The notes below the pieces were generated by a model. It did no database searches and was not told the origin of the DNA. It worked only from the letters and a program-made list of their open reading frames with translations. A stretch of 6,422 nucleotides of DNA from Candidatus Pelagibacter sp. TMED197 (GTDB lineage: Bacteria; Pseudomonadota; Alphaproteobacteria; Pelagibacterales; Pelagibacteraceae), in NCBI GenBank assembly GCA_002169755.1, contig NHIU01000021.1, positions 6,062 to 12,483 of the forward strand, written 5' to 3'. The translations under genes and the position numbers were made by a program. Shown here in pieces: positions 5,037-6,422 of the stretch (position 1 is its first letter; the number at the start of each line of letters is the position of its first letter).

Positions 5037-6139
5037 ATTTTATTATACCTTTTATCATTCTAATAACAGTCGTTGTTTTTGTTCATGAATATGGCCATTA
5101 TTATATGGCTAAGAAATACGGAGTAGGAATTACAGACTTTTCAATTGGTTTTGGTAAAGAGTTATTTGGTTTCAAAGATAATTTAGGAACTCGATGGAAA
5201 TTTTGTGCAATACCTTTGGGCGGATATGTTAAATTTTTTGGTGATCGAAATGTTTTTAGCCAAGCTGAACAGGAAGAATTATTAAAAAAGTATACAAAAG
5301 AGGATCAAACAAAACTATTTGTAACAAAACCTCTATACCAAAGATCCTTAATTGTTGCAGCTGGACCAATAGCTAATTTTTTATTAGCTATTATAATTTT
5401 TACATTTATTTATATTTTCTCTGGTAAAGATTTTACTCCAGCGTATATTAACGAAGTTCAAAAAGATGGACCAGCTTATTCTGCGGGAATCAAAAGTGGA
5501 GATATAATAATCTCTATTAATGATAATAAGATTAGTAGTGTTCTAGATGTATCAACATTTATAAATACCTCGGCAAAAGAAAATATCATAGTCAGAGTCT
5601 TAAGAAATGAGACGGAACTTGACTTTCAATTAAGTCCAAAAATGATTGAAAGCGAGGACTCGCTTGGTAATAAAATTAATAAAAAGATAATAGGTATAAA
5701 GGTGGCCCCTCCAGAAAATCAATTAAATAAAAAAAAACTTGGACCAGCTACTGCGTTATTTTATGCAATTAAAGAAACCTGGTTTGTAACTCGAAGCTCT
5801 TTAGAATATGTAGTTTCTATATTTAAAGGAAAAGGGGACACTAACCAGTTAGGCGGACCAATAAAAATTGCAAAAATCACCGGCCAAGTTGCACAACTTG
5901 GGTTGATCGCGTTTTTAAGTATAACTGCCTACATATCCATAAGCTTGGGCTTTATAAATTTATTCCCGATTCCGATGTTAGATGGAGGACATTTAATGTT
6001 CTATGCTTTTGAAAAAGTTCTGGGCAGGCCCTTAACTCAAAAAACCCAAGAAAGTTTTTTTCGAATCGGACTGTTTTTACTAATTTTCTTGATGTTATTC
6101 ACCACAGTTAATGATTTAAAAGATTTAGGCTTATTTTAA
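5024..6139 (+). CDS. rseP: RseP-type site-2 zinc metalloprotease
   Basis: An inner-membrane intramembrane protease that cleaves transmembrane segments of anti-sigma factors and remnant signal peptides. The 371-residue protein has the zinc motif HEYGH in the first membrane segment (H21, E22, H25). GGYVKFFGD (66-74) follows, then VAAGPIANFLLAI in the second segment (111-123). A single PDZ domain (about 139-205) includes DGPAYSAGIKSGDIIISIN. The second active-site motif NLFPIPMLDGGH (312-323) supplies ligand D320 in the third segment, and a last helix spans about 346-362. All catalytic residues are present. It is shorter than the two-PDZ E. coli enzyme (450 residues), as expected for a one-PDZ form. 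The gene overlaps lysR by 13 bp. It is not in the common dxr-rseP-bamA arrangement: lysR precedes it and an HU gene follows. Confidence 0.95.
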   Translation: MEILNFIIPFIILITVVVFVHEYGHYYMAKKYGVGITDFSIGFGKELFGFKDNLGTRWKFCAIPLGGYVKFFGDRNVFSQAEQEELLKKYTKEDQTKLFVTKPLYQRSLIVAAGPIANFLLAIIIFTFIYIFSGKDFTPAYINEVQKDGPAYSAGIKSGDIIISINDNKISSVLDVSTFINTSAKENIIVRVLRNETELDFQLSPKMIESEDSLGNKINKKIIGIKVAPPENQLNKKKLGPATALFYAIKETWFVTRSSLEYVVSIFKGKGDTNQLGGPIKIAKITGQVAQLGLIAFLSITAYISISLGFINLFPIPMLDGGHLMFYAFEKVLGRPLTQKTQESFFRIGLFLLIFLMLFTTVNDLKDLGLF

Positions 6140-6151
6140 GGGTTTTTTTTT
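6116..6151 (+). terminator. Possible weak terminator at the end of rseP
   Basis: Nine T residues (6143-6151) follow GGG just after the rseP stop. The only stems before them are weak: TTAAAA/TTTTAA (6116-6121 with 6134-6139, 12-nt loop) or CTTA/TAAG (6130-6133 with 6137-6140). Without a GC-rich stem, efficient termination is doubtful, so read-through into the HU leader is possible. Confidence 0.3.
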
Positions 6152-6161
6152 CTCTAAAAAG

Positions 6162-6245
6162 TCAATAAAATCAACACTTATTAGACATACAATATATGGT
6201 GTTAATATTTATGTGAAACACTAAAAAAAGTGTTGATTTTATTGA
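6162..6245 (+). repeat. Perfect 18-bp inverted repeat in the HU leader region
   Basis: TCAATAAAATCAACACTT (6162-6179) is exactly reverse-complementary to 6228-6245, with 48 nt between the arms. Four hexamers can pair in two ways: A (AACACT, 6173-6178), B (GGTGTT, 6198-6203), A' (AACACT, 6217-6222) and B' (AGTGTT, 6229-6234). Either A pairs B' with B-A' nested inside, or A pairs B and A' pairs B' as two local hairpins. The element ends 38 nt before the HU start codon. It may be a structured leader RNA, an operator pair or a terminator for rseP; sequence alone does not decide. Confidence 0.8.
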
Positions 6246-6273
6246 TAAATTGTAGAAATTCATATTTAACAAT

Positions 6274-6278
6274 AGGGG
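6274..6278 (+). promoter_or_regulatory. Ribosome binding site of the HU gene
   Basis: AGGGG lies 5 nt before the ATG at 6284. Most genes here have no visible SD, so this fits a highly expressed gene. It lies downstream of the inverted repeat and is not included in it. Confidence 0.55.
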
Positions 6279-6283
6279 CAAAA

Positions 6284-6422
6284 ATGAACAAAAAACAATT
6301 AGTAACAAAAATATCGTCCACATTGGGTCAGAGCAAGGCTGATGCCGAAAGAACTTTTGATTCAATCACGACTATCATTCTAGATGCGTTGAAAAACGAC
6401 GATACTGTTAAAATAGCAGGTT
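6284..6422 (+). CDS. HU/IHF-family nucleoid-associated DNA-binding protein, N-terminal part
   Basis: The gene is cut by the right window edge; 46 codons are readable. The protein begins MNKKQLVTKISSTLGQSKAD and continues with AERTFDSITTIILDALKNDD and TVKIAG. This is the HU pattern: MNKxxLVxxI, then a helix-turn-helix with S-K-A-D/A, the long second helix, and a beta strand leading to the conserved GFGTF, of which only the start is seen. HU dimers bind and bend DNA and shape the nucleoid. The DNA-contacting arm lies outside the window, so HU and IHF cannot be firmly separated; the MNK start favours HU. Its codons look richer in G and C (TCC, GCC, GAC, ACG) than neighbouring genes, as expected for high expression. 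It has a good SD and a 144-bp upstream region with a large inverted repeat. Confidence 0.87.
   Translation, partial: MNKKQLVTKISSTLGQSKADAERTFDSITTIILDALKNDDTVKIAG

Noticed and set aside
6162..6245. Inverted repeat as the ends of a miniature transposable element
   Set aside because: No target-site duplication flanks it, the whole unit is only 84 bp, and it sits exactly in a short leader; a structured RNA or operator is the simpler reading.
6171..6365. 64-codon leftward ORF across the inverted repeat and HU start
   Set aside because: Antisense to a clear HU N-terminus; residues look like translated AT-rich leader, and no SD was found.

Overview
The window is strongly AT-rich, with very short intergenic gaps, overlapping genes and alphaproteobacterial protein types. 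This points to a streamlined marine alphaproteobacterium of the SAR11/Pelagibacterales kind. The assignment rests on composition, gene packing and recognised protein families; no rRNA or other marker is present to prove it. No tRNA, rRNA, CRISPR array, insertion sequence or prophage gene is visible.

Left part (1-1591). A photolyase-related gene, cut by the left edge, runs leftward from 320. A 69-bp region separates it from a rightward pair: a divergent short-chain dehydrogenase (SDR) whose catalytic Tyr position is Val, and a periplasmic TPR protein joined to it by an ATGA overlap.

Middle (1588-2494). A leftward pair, hisI then a Cys-rich DUF2237 gene, meets the TPR gene tail to tail, with the two stop codons overlapping in one TTAA. 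HisI has Asp where the first zinc cysteine is usually found. A 51-bp gap separates hisI from divergent folE.

Right part (2495-6139). A tight rightward run folE, acuI-like acryloyl-CoA reductase, LysR-type regulator and rseP has gaps of 3 and 16 bp and then a 13-bp overlap. It probably forms one transcription unit, with a possible internal promoter and operator at the start of the lysR gene. The genes are functionally mixed: pterin/folate entry, acrylate or DMSP-carbon disposal, regulation, and intramembrane proteolysis.

Right edge (6140-6422). A 144-bp gap holds a T-tract and a perfect 18-bp inverted repeat enclosing further, mutually exclusive pairing segments. It is followed by a good ribosome binding site and the start of an HU/IHF-family nucleoid protein gene, cut by the right edge.

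Most of the window is ordinary core metabolism in a compact genome. The items most worth a second look are the structured leader before the HU gene, the Tyr-less SDR beside a photolyase relative, the DUF2237-hisI pairing, the folE-acuI coupling, and the 15-bp dyad over the lysR start.
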